43,536 bases of DNA from NCBI GenBank assembly GCA_030528885.1, contig JAUMXY010000024.1, positions 1 to 43,536 on the forward strand, written 5' to 3'. Made by a program: the position numbers and the translations under genes. The notes under the pieces are model-generated. The model was not told where the DNA came from. It was given only the letters and a program-made list of their open reading frames with translations, and did no database searches. Below are positions 25,179-34,289 of this stretch, piece by piece. The DNA is from Bacteroidales bacterium (GTDB taxonomy: Bacteria; Bacteroidota; Bacteroidia; Bacteroidales; Bacteroidaceae). Numbering within the stretch: the stretch's first letter is position 1; every line of letters begins with the position of its first letter.

Positions 25179-25261
25179 ACTAAATGCAATTTATTGTGCA
25201 AATGTATGTTTTTTTTTTCAAATATCCAAATTTTTATTGATTCTTTCGTGTTAATAATAAA

Positions 25262-25301
25262 AATATATGGAGATGGCAACGCTTGACCATCTCCATATAT
25301 T
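25262..25301 (-). terminator. terminator of the PpiD-like gene
   Basis: A perfect 15-bp stem (25262-25276 with 25287-25301) with loop CAACGCTTGA lies 28 nt past the stop codon; on the minus strand it is followed by TTTTTATTATTAAC. Confidence 0.8.
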
Positions 25302-25328
25302 AATAATGTGTATTTAATAGAATCTTCT

Positions 25329-27479
25329 TTAGAAGAACTTGTAACGGCTGTCTTTCACGTTTGCCTTAAGGTAAAGCGTGTTAATGATTGCATTGGAAAC
25401 ATAGCGGTAGTTCTTCATGGCAGAAGAGTTCTGCTCTGATTTCGCGTCAAATTTCTCAGATGTTTTTTCCTTGTTTATTACTTGGAACATGTAAACACCG
25501 TTGTTACCTTTTACAGGACCAGCAAATGTTCCTTTTCCAGCTTTGGCAGCTGTGGCTCCAATAACAGGTTCTGAAGCTGCTGTAGCAGCAACAAAGGTTG
25601 GAGCGCCGAATGAAACGTGCTTCACTGTGTCAACGATGACATCTTTCAGCTTCTTTGCTTCTTCAAGGCTCTTCACGTTCTTTGCGGAGTCGTAAATCTT
25701 CTCGATTTTCTTTTCGTTCTTAATCTCTTCTGTGAGCGCTTCCTTCATCTTCTCAACAGAGCGGTAGCCTGGCTCATTGATGCCTGTGAGTGCTACGAGG
25801 AGAAGACGGTCGTTGTTGCCGCATTCATAGAGTTGAGATACGTCGCCAATTTCTGCTTCGTCAAAGACCCATTTCAGAACATCGCGGGTTGCGCGGATGT
25901 TTGCAATGTTATGAGCGTTGCTTGTGAGGTTGTTGATTGGGCGAACTGTGTAGCCGCTCTTTGCCGCATTGGCTTCAATCTGCTCCAGCGTTGTGTTCTC
26001 TGCGATGAAAGAAGAGAATTTGTTGTACTCCTTGCTGTATGTCTCATCAGAGAAGTTCAGTTCCTTGACAATCGCAGCTACATTGTATTTTGTAACAGGG
26101 TTAGCTGTTTCAAGAACCTGAAGGATGATTGTGTTGCCGTTTTCAAAATCCAGCACCTTTGTCTCACCAGCGTTCATGCTGTAGAGCGTGTTGATGAACA
26201 ATGCGTTATCTGCATCGAGAGAAGCGTTCTGGAACTGGTCTGAAACAATCCATGCAGAATCACCTACTTGGTTGTATTTCTTAGCAATTTCTGCGAATTG
26301 TGCGCCGCTGTTCAGTGCAGCCATGATGCTGTCAGCCTTGATGGCAATGTCTGCAGCGTCTTTGCCAATCACGCCAATCTGGCGGAAAAGCACTGAGTCT
26401 GGCTGTGTAGCTTTGCCGAGCAACTTGTAAGTGTGGTAGGTGTTGGTCATCATGTCGAAAGCTACAGGCTTCACGCTTCCAACAGCTGTTGAATCCAGTG
26501 TGGCTGAAATCATTGCAGGGAATGCGTCTTTTGTCTTGTATACGTCAGAATAGGGGAGAAGAGAAGAGTTTTGACGTACAGCGTTGCCTGCTGCTGTGTT
26601 GTTGGCTGCTGCCGTCAACTGTGCTGCAGCTGCTGCCATTTCTTCTTCTGTTGCCTGCTTGTCTGTTACGTTAGCAACGACAGGAATATCGATGATTTTG
26701 ATGTCACGAGTCTCAACGAACTGCTGGTATTGTTCTTTGTCCTCGTTGTACTTTGCATTGATGTCTGCATCAGATACAGTTACTTCGTCATCCTTGATTG
26801 AAGATGCAGGGATGGATGCAAGAAGAATGTCTGCTTCGTCAGCGCGCTCCTCAAAAGCCATCTTCGCCTCAACAGGGTTAGAGAGGAAGCTTTGTGAAAG
26901 GAGAGCTTGGTACTTCTGTGTGAGAAGCTGGTCGCGAATCTGACGTTGTGCGAACAGGTAGTAGCTGTAGATTTGCTCGTAAGTCTCTGGAATTTGTGTA
27001 CCGGCGTCCTTCAATTTCTTGTACTCAGTCAAGAAGTTGCTGAGCATAGCGAAATCGTAGCGGTTTGTCTGCTGGTTCATGAAAATAGGAACTTGAAGCA
27101 TCTGGCTATAGCCACTTCTTACAACATCGGAAACCTCCTCGTCAGATACGGCCAAGCCGAGTTCCTCGCATTGCTTCTGGATGAGCTGTGACTGGATGTA
27201 AGTCTGCCATGCTTCATCTTTAATGCGGTTCAGCTCGTCTTCGTTAAATGAACTTTTCTGCTGAACAATTTCGTAGTAAGTCTGGAAATCGTCAATCATT
27301 TTCTGGTATTCCTGGATTGACACAGATTTGCCGTTTACTTCTCCTATCTGCTGGCTTGAGTTCTGGAAAATGCTCTCAAGACCACGGAAGAGGTCTCCCG
27401 CAACGAAGAAGAAGAGCGCTACGGCAATGATTGTTACAAGGAGTACTCCCTTGCTTCTAATTTTTTGTAATGCTGCCAT
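25329..27479 (-). CDS. PpiD/SurA-like membrane-anchored peptidyl-prolyl isomerase chaperone
   Basis: Periplasmic folding chaperone of 716 aa, anchored by one N-terminal membrane segment (residues 11-28, GVLLVTIIAVALFFFVAGDL). Residues 35-210 resemble the SurA/PpiD N-terminal chaperone domain (IGEVNGKSVSIQEYQKMIDDF is the usual opening). Two parvulin-like regions seem to follow, near residues 310-430 and 560-690 (for example SGAQFAEIAKKYNQ), with a poorly conserved isomerase active site, so chaperone activity may outweigh catalysis. The start at 27479 is chosen because the longer frame to 27572 adds 31 residues with no family resemblance and passes near the predicted -7 box TAATTTTG on the minus strand at 27581-27574. 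Confidence 0.88.
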   Translation of the reverse strand: MAALQKIRSKGVLLVTIIAVALFFFVAGDLFRGLESIFQNSSQQIGEVNGKSVSIQEYQKMIDDFQTYYEIVQQKSSFNEDELNRIKDEAWQTYIQSQLIQKQCEELGLAVSDEEVSDVVRSGYSQMLQVPIFMNQQTNRYDFAMLSNFLTEYKKLKDAGTQIPETYEQIYSYYLFAQRQIRDQLLTQKYQALLSQSFLSNPVEAKMAFEERADEADILLASIPASSIKDDEVTVSDADINAKYNEDKEQYQQFVETRDIKIIDIPVVANVTDKQATEEEMAAAAAQLTAAANNTAAGNAVRQNSSLLPYSDVYKTKDAFPAMISATLDSTAVGSVKPVAFDMMTNTYHTYKLLGKATQPDSVLFRQIGVIGKDAADIAIKADSIMAALNSGAQFAEIAKKYNQVGDSAWIVSDQFQNASLDADNALFINTLYSMNAGETKVLDFENGNTIILQVLETANPVTKYNVAAIVKELNFSDETYSKEYNKFSSFIAENTTLEQIEANAAKSGYTVRPINNLTSNAHNIANIRATRDVLKWVFDEAEIGDVSQLYECGNNDRLLLVALTGINEPGYRSVEKMKEALTEEIKNEKKIEKIYDSAKNVKSLEEAKKLKDVIVDTVKHVSFGAPTFVAATAASEPVIGATAAKAGKGTFAGPVKGNNGVYMFQVINKEKTSEKFDAKSEQNSSAMKNYRYVSNAIINTLYLKANVKDSRYKFF

Positions 27480-27573
27480 TTTTTTATTGTTTTTTATTAT
27501 TAGTTTTTTTCGATATGAGTGTTTGTCATGTGCCGAGTTTCGTACTGTTTGTGCACGAATTCGCAAAATCATG

Positions 27574-27581
27574 CAAAATTA
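27574..27581 (-). promoter_or_regulatory. -7 box of the PpiD-like gene
   Basis: TAATTTTG on the minus strand, 94 nt before the chosen start; it makes the upstream ATG at 27572 nearly leaderless. Confidence 0.4.
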
Positions 27582-27720
27582 CAAAAAAAAACTCACTTTG
27601 TCGTGATGTTCTGCAAGATTTTTTCACATTGTTTTCTTTTTGTATGTTTCAAGACAAGCTATTTCTTCTGTTGAGATGAGTTTTTGCCTCTATAGGAGAT
27701 GAAAATGGCAGATTAAAATG

Positions 27721-27787
27721 AGCGTACCCCTCGGGTCCGATATGCCGTACCCCTCGGGTCCACCGTAACGGACCCGAGGGGTACGCT
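27721..27787. repeat. dispersed GTACCCCTCGGGTCC palindromic element, copy 1
   Basis: Three units: GTACCCCTCGGGTCC at 27724-27738 and 27747-27761, and its reverse complement at 27770-27784. The outer arms AGCGTACCCCTCGGGTCCG (27721-27739) and their exact complement (27769-27787) make a perfect 19-bp inverted repeat; the middle unit can pair with the last one instead (8-nt loop). It is much more GC-rich than the flanks. A second copy lies at 39466-39528. Confidence 0.85.
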
Positions 27788-27854
27788 TAAATAATAAGAA
27801 AAAATGCACAAAAAACTTATGGGAGAATCTCCGATTTAAATGATTGGATAAATA

Positions 27855-27904
27855 AAAATAGATGCGCCCCACACCGATGAAGAGGTGTGGGGCGCATCTA
27901 TTTT
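27855..27904 (-). terminator. terminator of lptC
   Basis: A perfect 21-bp stem (27855-27875 with 27884-27904) with an 8-nt loop. On the minus strand the arm ends in CTATTTTTATT. It starts 34 nt past the lptC stop. Confidence 0.88.
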
Positions 27905-27938
27905 ATGTTCAGCCTTGCAAGGTAATTACGATATGCCG

Positions 27939-28568
27939 TTAGTCTCTTCGTAGGCTGTCTTGGGGTGTTGTGTTAGCATGGCCGGGTTGTGCCGACAAGG
28001 CGCTTTTTTCGATAGGAAACTGCCCTTTTGATGCATGAATGACATAGTCGGTCATTTCTTCATTGCTGTTGAAATCGTATCCGGATAATTTATGATTTTC
28101 TCCGTCAATTTCCATGAATGCAGTGGAGTATATGCGATGAGCACGCTGGTCCCAAAAGAGCAGGGAGGTCTTGAACGTCTCGCCTTTCAGGTTTTTGACC
28201 ATTACTCGTCCACGCAGTTCCCAAAGGTTCTTCTGATTGTAGAAATAGGCTGTGTCGCATGAGATGAAGGCATCGACGTTGTATGTTTCGTTGAAACGTT
28301 CAATGAAGAGACCTTTTTCGAATGACCAGTATTGAGGGTCTTTCTTGTCGTAGATGAACCATTCTTCTGCTATTATTTTATAGCGGATGATGCCAGAGTC
28401 GCTGATCAGTGTGCTGACCCCAATAGACTGGAGGGTGGGCAATGAATCACGCATTTCAATCTGTGGGCCGACAGCCTTATCGTCGTCGCTGCAGGATTGA
28501 AGGGATAATGTTGCAGCAGCCATGATGACTGCTGCAACGCTAAATATATGTGTGATTCTTTTCCTCAT
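27939..28568 (-). CDS. lptC: LPS export protein LptC
   Basis: Periplasmic bridge component that receives lipopolysaccharide from the LptBFG ABC transporter and passes it to LptA. It has 209 aa, with an N-terminal hydrophobic segment ending in LSLQSC (Cys26), suggesting a lipoprotein anchor as in many Bacteroidetes homologues. The LptC beta-jellyroll follows: IRYKIIAEEWFIYDKKDPQY, WSFEKGLFIERF, then the strands AYFYNQKNLWELRGRVMVKN and the LSGYDFNSNEEM motif. It lies 7 nt after the TPR protein gene and ends at a strong terminator. An LptF/LptG permease is encoded about 5 kb away. Confidence 0.85.
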   Translation of the reverse strand: MRKRITHIFSVAAVIMAAATLSLQSCSDDDKAVGPQIEMRDSLPTLQSIGVSTLISDSGIIRYKIIAEEWFIYDKKDPQYWSFEKGLFIERFNETYNVDAFISCDTAYFYNQKNLWELRGRVMVKNLKGETFKTSLLFWDQRAHRIYSTAFMEIDGENHKLSGYDFNSNEEMTDYVIHASKGQFPIEKSALSAQPGHANTTPQDSLRRD

Positions 28569-28575
28569 AGGTGGA

Positions 28576-30024
28576 CTAACGGAGACGGAGTGTTGTTGTT
28601 TCGCCCGCTACGCTCACTTTCTGACCAGCTTTGATTCCTGCGAAGAATGCTTCAGACTTTGGATAATAGTAAGCTGAGTAAGTGGCAATCTGACGGTTAG
28701 CCTTCGCAGCAGATGCTGGGTCGACAGCTTTTGCCTTGTTGCAGTAGTCTGTAGCCAAGCAGTAGTAGTAGCTCTTCTGGAGGTGGTCTCCTGATGCTAT
28801 GCGTGCGATGCAGCTTGCCTGAAGGAGATATGCATCGCCGTTAGAAGGATTGAATTGGAGCGACTTGCGACAATATTGGCGACTTTGGCTGACTTTTCCC
28901 TGCTTGAACATGAGTGCTGCTACGATGTAAGAGTATTTTGCTTTCTTTGCCTCGTCTGATTCCAGTTCGATAGCCTCGTCAAAGTACTTGATTGCGCCAT
29001 CTACATCATCCTCTTTGAGCAATCTTGATGCCTTACCGATGGCTGCCTGTGGAGTCTTGTTGATTTGGTAAGCATAGTCAGCTGCTGTATAGTAGATGTT
29101 TGATTTGTCACATTCGAACTTGCTGAGGATGGCAAGTACAGCATTGAGGTACTGGAGGTTTGTCTTGTTTGCCTCTACCTGTGCAGAATAGATTCTTTCG
29201 AGTGCTTCGCAGTCAGCAGCGCCTGAAGATACGAACAAGTCATTAGCCTGAGTCTGTGTTGGCTGATAAGCTGTGATGATTTTTTCTGCTTCAGGATGAA
29301 GTTTGATTTGCTCTACCCATTTAGTTGAATCCTCTGATTCTGGGTCTGCTGGGATAGTCTCAGATGGATATTCCTTTGCTTGTTCAAGCAGCCTATCACA
29401 GATGTCGTTGGTGAGCATATAGTCTTGGATGAACTCCTGACGAATGTCGGTGTTTGCCTTGTTGGCCATGTAGCGACGGTATGAGCAGTCCATGAATGCG
29501 TAAAGCACAAATGCCTCTGTGTTTGGACCCATGTCGTTGATACCTTCCTTAAACATCTTATAGGCAGTCTCGCTGTCCATGGTTGGACAGAAATAGTAGT
29601 AGTCGTATGCCTTTCTGCAGATGATGTTACCCTTGGTAGATGTTGTTTTAGGAGTAGCGAATGAGTTGAGAGCATCAAGATTGGCGAGTCGCTTGTCATA
29701 GATGCTCATGAGCTTGTCGAAATATTCTTTTTTCTTGGCTGCATCAGTCTCTTTCTGAATCAGTGTCTCAAACATCCAAGCTCCGTCGGTGTATACGCGG
29801 ATCATGGAGAGGGGAGCCTTCTCGAATACAAACTCCCATGGCTCGAGTGCTTCCAAATAGCTTTGTGACTTGAACGCTTCCTGGTAAAGGCTGAGGCTTC
29901 CAAGCACGTCGATAGAGTCTTGGCCATGACCGATTCGGTCGTAGATTGTTGTTCCTTGGAGATCCTGTGCAGAAGCAGCTGCAGAGGCTAAAGCCAAGGT
30001 GAAAGTAAAAAGGATTTTTTTCAT
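28576..30024 (-). CDS. exported TPR-repeat protein
   Basis: A 482-aa protein with a Sec signal peptide (MKKILFTFTLALASAAASAQ). Helical repeats of tetratricopeptide type are visible in the C-terminal half, for example AIGKASRLLKEDDVDGAIKY, SYIVAALMFKQGKVSQSRQY and QFNPSNGDAYLLQASCIARI. The N-terminal half is helical and less regular. TPR proteins scaffold protein complexes; its place between an outer-membrane barrel gene and lptC suggests an envelope role. The -7 box TATCTTTG is on the minus strand at 30071-30064; lptC follows after 7 nt. Confidence 0.82.
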   Translation of the reverse strand: MKKILFTFTLALASAAASAQDLQGTTIYDRIGHGQDSIDVLGSLSLYQEAFKSQSYLEALEPWEFVFEKAPLSMIRVYTDGAWMFETLIQKETDAAKKKEYFDKLMSIYDKRLANLDALNSFATPKTTSTKGNIICRKAYDYYYFCPTMDSETAYKMFKEGINDMGPNTEAFVLYAFMDCSYRRYMANKANTDIRQEFIQDYMLTNDICDRLLEQAKEYPSETIPADPESEDSTKWVEQIKLHPEAEKIITAYQPTQTQANDLFVSSGAADCEALERIYSAQVEANKTNLQYLNAVLAILSKFECDKSNIYYTAADYAYQINKTPQAAIGKASRLLKEDDVDGAIKYFDEAIELESDEAKKAKYSYIVAALMFKQGKVSQSRQYCRKSLQFNPSNGDAYLLQASCIARIASGDHLQKSYYYCLATDYCNKAKAVDPASAAKANRQIATYSAYYYPKSEAFFAGIKAGQKVSVAGETTTLRLR

Positions 30025-30063
30025 AATTCTTTATTGTTTTGGATATTTGTTTTTGTTTGTTTG

Positions 30064-30071
30064 CAAAGATA
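30064..30071 (-). promoter_or_regulatory. -7 box of the TPR-lptC operon
   Basis: TATCTTTG on the minus strand, 40 nt before the TPR gene start. Confidence 0.5.
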
Positions 30072-30179
30072 GTAAATGATTATTACATTGTTTGTGTTTT
30101 TCCCCTTTTTCAGAAAGGTTTTCTCCCAAGTGAATAGGAAATCCCCTTTTTCTTGCTATAGCAGGGCTTTTATTTTGTT

Positions 30180-31538
30180 TTATTGTACTTTCCATTTGTC
30201 GAACCAACGCTCGCTGAATGTAACGCCAATGCAGAATCTAAGGTAGTTCTCTTTGAGAACGCTTTGTCTTAGAGTTGCAGCGTTTAGATATGGGATATTG
30301 GTGTGAACCCATTGTACGGAAAGGTTGATTCTTGGGATGTTGTACCAGATGTTTTTATTTGCGACAGGTAATGTGATACCAGCTGAAACGCCAAATTCGT
30401 ATGGTTTGTCTTTAATCGTGCCGGTTACGTCTGCATTAGCATAAGACTTTGAATAATATGCGCCGGCTTTATATGTGCATCTGTTGAAATAGCTTCCAAG
30501 TGACAATGGATTGGGAGTCCAGTCAAAACCAGCAGATAATTTTGTACGATCGTTCAGTTGCCCTTTTAATGCCTGATATGACTCAGAGGATGGGGTAGTA
30601 GAGGTGGATATGGCGGTTTGCTGATTGGGGAACTTGCATTCACTCCATTTCTGAAGTTCAAAGTCAACTCCAATGCGAAGACGGTCTGAACGATAATAAG
30701 TTATGCCCGCAGCAATAGCGTGTGGCAGTTGAAAGGCATTTCTGATAGTGTCAATAGATTCTGTTTCGATTGTGGCGCTGTTTAGGGTCTCTGTCTTTCG
30801 ATAAGCATCGTTGTTGACATCGTGCCCTAAAGTGTATGTACCTCCAATAACGATTTTGTCCGTTTTATTGATTGGCTGAATGAACTGGAAGCCAGCTTGC
30901 AGGTTGTAAGTGCTGATTTCTGCAGAATATATACGAGCCATGCTAAACGCAGTAGATTCGCTGAACGACATGGTCATGTTATGTGTGTAATCTCCCCACA
31001 AGTAGCTTGCATTAAATCCTAAGGAAATAGGCATGAAAGGACGCCATCCCATACCTAAGATAACCTCCCTTAGACCTCCATCACCATTGAAGCTATAAGA
31101 GGAGGTTATGTTTTCTGTTCCAGACAGAGCCTCGCTTGATGAGGTGAAGTTGTATTTAATGTTTGTAATGGGCATGATACCCAAGGCTATACCCCAGTTC
31201 TTCGTGGCACGGAACTGGAAAGCGAAATAGTCAAAACTTGTGTTGCGTATGTTCTGCTGTAAATCTCCCATCTTGTAGTTTCCGTTCTGGAGAGAAAGTC
31301 CTAGGTCGAATAGGGCGGTTAGAGAGTCAGCGTCTGAGTAGGATGCAGGGTTCGCTAAATTGATTTGCTGCCCATTGCGAAAGCCTTGAGCCACCCCGCC
31401 CATACCTTTGTTAAAGCCCATTGCACGTTCTGATTGGATGCCGAAGCCATAGCGTGAATACGGAGTATTGATACCGTTCTGAGCATGAATGGCTGTAACG
31501 AATGTCAATGCAATGATGGCGAAAGAAAATTTCTTCAT
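30180..31538 (-). CDS. outer-membrane beta-barrel protein, FadL/OmpP1-like
   Basis: A 452-aa protein with signal peptide MKKFSFAIIALTFVTAIHAQ. The mature N-terminus (NGINTPYSRYGFGIQ, then MGFNKGMGGVAQGFRNGQQI and LANPASYS) is the pattern of Bacteroidetes FadL-like barrels, in which an N-terminal hatch precedes about 14 strands. Alternating strands continue to the end, which finishes LRFCIGVTFSERWFDKWKVQ. Its substrate is unknown; hydrophobic compound uptake or an assembly role are both possible. The -7 box TAATTTTG is on the minus strand at 31581-31574. Confidence 0.8.
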   Translation of the reverse strand: MKKFSFAIIALTFVTAIHAQNGINTPYSRYGFGIQSERAMGFNKGMGGVAQGFRNGQQINLANPASYSDADSLTALFDLGLSLQNGNYKMGDLQQNIRNTSFDYFAFQFRATKNWGIALGIMPITNIKYNFTSSSEALSGTENITSSYSFNGDGGLREVILGMGWRPFMPISLGFNASYLWGDYTHNMTMSFSESTAFSMARIYSAEISTYNLQAGFQFIQPINKTDKIVIGGTYTLGHDVNNDAYRKTETLNSATIETESIDTIRNAFQLPHAIAAGITYYRSDRLRIGVDFELQKWSECKFPNQQTAISTSTTPSSESYQALKGQLNDRTKLSAGFDWTPNPLSLGSYFNRCTYKAGAYYSKSYANADVTGTIKDKPYEFGVSAGITLPVANKNIWYNIPRINLSVQWVHTNIPYLNAATLRQSVLKENYLRFCIGVTFSERWFDKWKVQ

Positions 31539-31573
31539 TATGATATTTAATATGTATAATCTTGAATTTTATG

Positions 31574-31581
31574 CAAAATTA
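31574..31581 (-). promoter_or_regulatory. -7 box of the FadL-like gene
   Basis: TAATTTTG on the minus strand, 36 nt before the start codon. Confidence 0.4.
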
Positions 31582-31672
31582 AGCCTTTTTTGCTAAGTCG
31601 TCAAACTTTATGTTATTTAAGCGAGTTAAAAAAACTGAAAGTTTCATGAAATATGACTTTTTTTATTTTATG

Positions 31673-32962
31673 TCAGTCTTTTGCTGCTTTATGAACCGGC
31701 TTGCGTGATTTTCCACGACCTTTGGGAGCGCTAGACGCTTTTTTGCTGTGGGAAGAAGGTCTTCTGTTCCGCTTACCGTGGTATCTGCGCTTTGAAGAAC
31801 CTGAAGATGAAGGCATTTGTGGCTTTTCCCCACAATCTTCGGGCAGGTCTGGCTTTTCAATCTCTTTTTCTATAAGTTTCTCTATTTTAAGAAGGTGCTG
31901 CCAGTCACGTGGAGTAACAAGTGTTACAGCTTGTCCTTCCCTGTTCGCGCGTGCTGTTCGTCCGATTCGATGAACATAGTCTTCTGGGTCTCGAGGCACA
32001 TCATAATTGATGACAAGCTGGATGTCGTCAATGTCTATGCCTCGACTGACAATGTCTGTGGCAATGAGTATGCTGATGCGGCGATTCTTAAAGCCCAGCA
32101 TAATCTCATCACGTTCTTTCTGCTCGAGGTCGCTATGCATGGCACCCACATTAAACCCTTTTCGTTTAAGTGCAAGGCTTAGCTCTTTGACTTTCATCTT
32201 GGAGGAAGCAAAAAGAATGACACGGTCTAACGAATCATCGCTTAATACTTTTTCTGCAATCCTGTCTTTCATCCCCTCATAGCATAAAAATGCTGTTTGC
32301 TGTATCTTTTCCGCTGGTTTTGAAACGGCGATTTTGACTTCAACGGGATTGTGGAGTATGTTCTGGGCTAACTTTTGTATGTTTTCAGGCATGGTGGCAG
32401 AAAACATGATGGTCTGCCTCTCGTCAGAGAGGTAGCTGGCGATTTTCATGATGTCGTCATAGAACCCCATGTCGAGCATACGGTCAGCTTCGTCGAGAAT
32501 GAAGAAAGAAGTCTTCTTCAGGTCGATATGACCTCCATTCAGATGACTGATGAGGCGTCCCGGGGTGGCGATGATGATGTCGGCTCCTAACTCTAATCCC
32601 TTGCGTTCCTGTTCGAAACGAATACCGTCATTGCCGCCATATACGGCAACAGAGGAAACACCATCCAGATAATAGGCAAATCCTTCTACTTGCTGGTCTA
32701 TTTGCTGTGCAAGCTCTCTTGTGGGAGACATGATGATGCAATTGACAGAGTCTTTGGGGTAATTGCCGTGGCTCAGTTCGTCCAGCACGGGAAGCAGATA
32801 GGCCGCGGTTTTTCCCGTTCCTGTCTGCGCAATTCCCATCAGGTCATGTCCTTCCAGGATTTTTGGAATAGCTTGTTCTTGTATGGGCGTACACTTTTCG
32901 AAGTTCATGGCGTCAAGAGCGTCAAGAAGTTCATCAGATATGTCAAGTTCGTCGAAATACAC
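31673..32962 (-). CDS. DEAD-box RNA helicase, RhlE type
   Basis: ATP-dependent RNA helicase of 429 aa that remodels RNA structures in ribosome assembly or mRNA turnover. All motifs are present: Q motif (FEKCTPIQEQAIP), Walker A AQTGTGKT (residues 45-52), PTRELAQQ, TPGRL, DEAD in FILDEADRMLDMGF, SAT, and the C-terminal ATDIVSRGIDIDDI and HRIGRTAR. The last 50 residues are very basic and Ser-rich (KRRYHGKRNRRPSSHSKK), a nonspecific RNA-binding tail. The gene starts 30 nt after the LptF/LptG permease gene, so it is probably in the same transcript as tgt. Confidence 0.94.
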   Translation of the reverse strand: MYFDELDISDELLDALDAMNFEKCTPIQEQAIPKILEGHDLMGIAQTGTGKTAAYLLPVLDELSHGNYPKDSVNCIIMSPTRELAQQIDQQVEGFAYYLDGVSSVAVYGGNDGIRFEQERKGLELGADIIIATPGRLISHLNGGHIDLKKTSFFILDEADRMLDMGFYDDIMKIASYLSDERQTIMFSATMPENIQKLAQNILHNPVEVKIAVSKPAEKIQQTAFLCYEGMKDRIAEKVLSDDSLDRVILFASSKMKVKELSLALKRKGFNVGAMHSDLEQKERDEIMLGFKNRRISILIATDIVSRGIDIDDIQLVINYDVPRDPEDYVHRIGRTARANREGQAVTLVTPRDWQHLLKIEKLIEKEIEKPDLPEDCGEKPQMPSSSGSSKRRYHGKRNRRPSSHSKKASSAPKGRGKSRKPVHKAAKD

Positions 32963-32992
32963 GTTGTTTGTTATATATTAGTGAATAGAAAT

Positions 32993-34234
32993 TTATCTTG
33001 GTGCTTTCTTATAGTAGTAGAGTGCAACAAGGGAGAAAACGACATTGGGAATCCAGACCGCAATGAGGGCGGGGAAGTTTGCGTTGATAGCCAAACTTGC
33101 CACCACTGTCTGGAACATGATATATGTTAGAATGAGCGCGAGTCCAATACCCAAAGCGATGCCCATGCCGTTTTTCCTCTTGCGAGCAGATATAGAAACG
33201 CCGATGATGGTAAGGATGAACGTGGCGAACGAAGTAGCGCCGCGCTTCCAGTATTCCACTTCGAATTTCTGTATATTGGCAAAGCCCCTTTCCTTTTGCC
33301 TGTCGATGTACGTCTTCAGTTCGGGCGTGGTCAATGTCATTTCCATGTCGCGTGAAGCCAGCAAGTCCTGTGGCATGATCTTGATAATCGTGTCCAATTT
33401 GCTTCCGCTTTGTATCACCTCTCGTCTTCCCTGCAAGTCTCTTGTCTGATAGTTGGTTATAATCCAGTGATAGGGTTCGTATGAAAGTGTATCGTACTGT
33501 ATCGTCATGGCTTGCAGATGCTTGACAAGTTTTTTATCTTCAAATTTGTCAAGCGTGAACTCGAATCCTATCTTATGGTTTTCTTCATACCGTCCGAAAT
33601 AGGCGATGACGCCGCTATCCACTTCAAGTTGCACGTTTGTGCTTAGGTCTTGTCGCCCTCTGTTTTTATATCTGTTTTCAAATTTCACTCGTTTTACGTT
33701 TCCCCTCGGAATGATGTAAGAGCCGAGACCGTAGTTGAGCAATGCGATGATCGCTGCAGAAATCATGTATGGGCGCATGAGCCGGCTAAAGCTTGTGCCT
33801 GTGGATAGCATGGCTATGATTTCTGAGTTGTCAGCCAATTTTGTTGTGAAGAAAATGACGGCGATGAAGACAAATAGCTGGCTGAACAGGTTTGAGTAGA
33901 AGGGGATGAAGTTCAGATAATAGTCAAACAGAATCTCTTCTATTGGCGCATCATATCGTAAAAACTTGTCGATGTTCTCGTTGAAGTCGAATACGACGGC
34001 GATACTGATAATGAGCACAATGGAGAAGAAATAAGTGCCTAAGAATTTGCCGATGATGTAACGGTCAAGCCTTGAAAGGAACGAATGCTCGGACAGCCAT
34101 TTGAAAACAGACAAATTCTTTGCCGAATGCAGCAGACCGACGAAGCCCGAAGGTCGTCTTGCGCCCTTCGTGCCATTTGCACTATTGTTTCCGTTCTGCT
34201 TTTTGTTTGTCTTTTCGTGTCCCGATGTGTCCAA
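32993..34234 (-). CDS. LptF/LptG family LPS export permease
   Basis: Membrane component of the ABC transporter that pulls LPS from the inner membrane and feeds the LptC/LptA bridge. It has 413 aa, with membrane segments at about residues 66-88, 110-130, 155-175 and three near the C-terminus, and a large periplasmic domain between them. The signature RYIIGKFLGTYFFSIVLIIS opens the conserved part at about residue 58. The first 56 residues (KTNKKQNGNNSANGTKG and so on) are an unusual low-complexity basic extension; no later ATG would keep the first membrane segment, so either the extension is real or a non-ATG start is used. It lies 55 nt after tgt. Confidence 0.88.
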   Translation of the reverse strand: MDTSGHEKTNKKQNGNNSANGTKGARRPSGFVGLLHSAKNLSVFKWLSEHSFLSRLDRYIIGKFLGTYFFSIVLIISIAVVFDFNENIDKFLRYDAPIEEILFDYYLNFIPFYSNLFSQLFVFIAVIFFTTKLADNSEIIAMLSTGTSFSRLMRPYMISAAIIALLNYGLGSYIIPRGNVKRVKFENRYKNRGRQDLSTNVQLEVDSGVIAYFGRYEENHKIGFEFTLDKFEDKKLVKHLQAMTIQYDTLSYEPYHWIITNYQTRDLQGRREVIQSGSKLDTIIKIMPQDLLASRDMEMTLTTPELKTYIDRQKERGFANIQKFEVEYWKRGATSFATFILTIIGVSISARKRKNGMGIALGIGLALILTYIMFQTVVASLAINANFPALIAVWIPNVVFSLVALYYYKKAPR

Positions 34235-34289
34235 AGCTGGTCCTTTTTTATAAAAATGTATTGATAATCGTCGTAGCGGTAAGCCTTCC

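Noticed and set aside
25329-27572. PpiD-like protein starting at 27572
   Set aside because: The extra 31 residues are basic and unrelated, and the predicted -7 box is directly at that ATG; 27479 starts exactly at the family's N-terminus.
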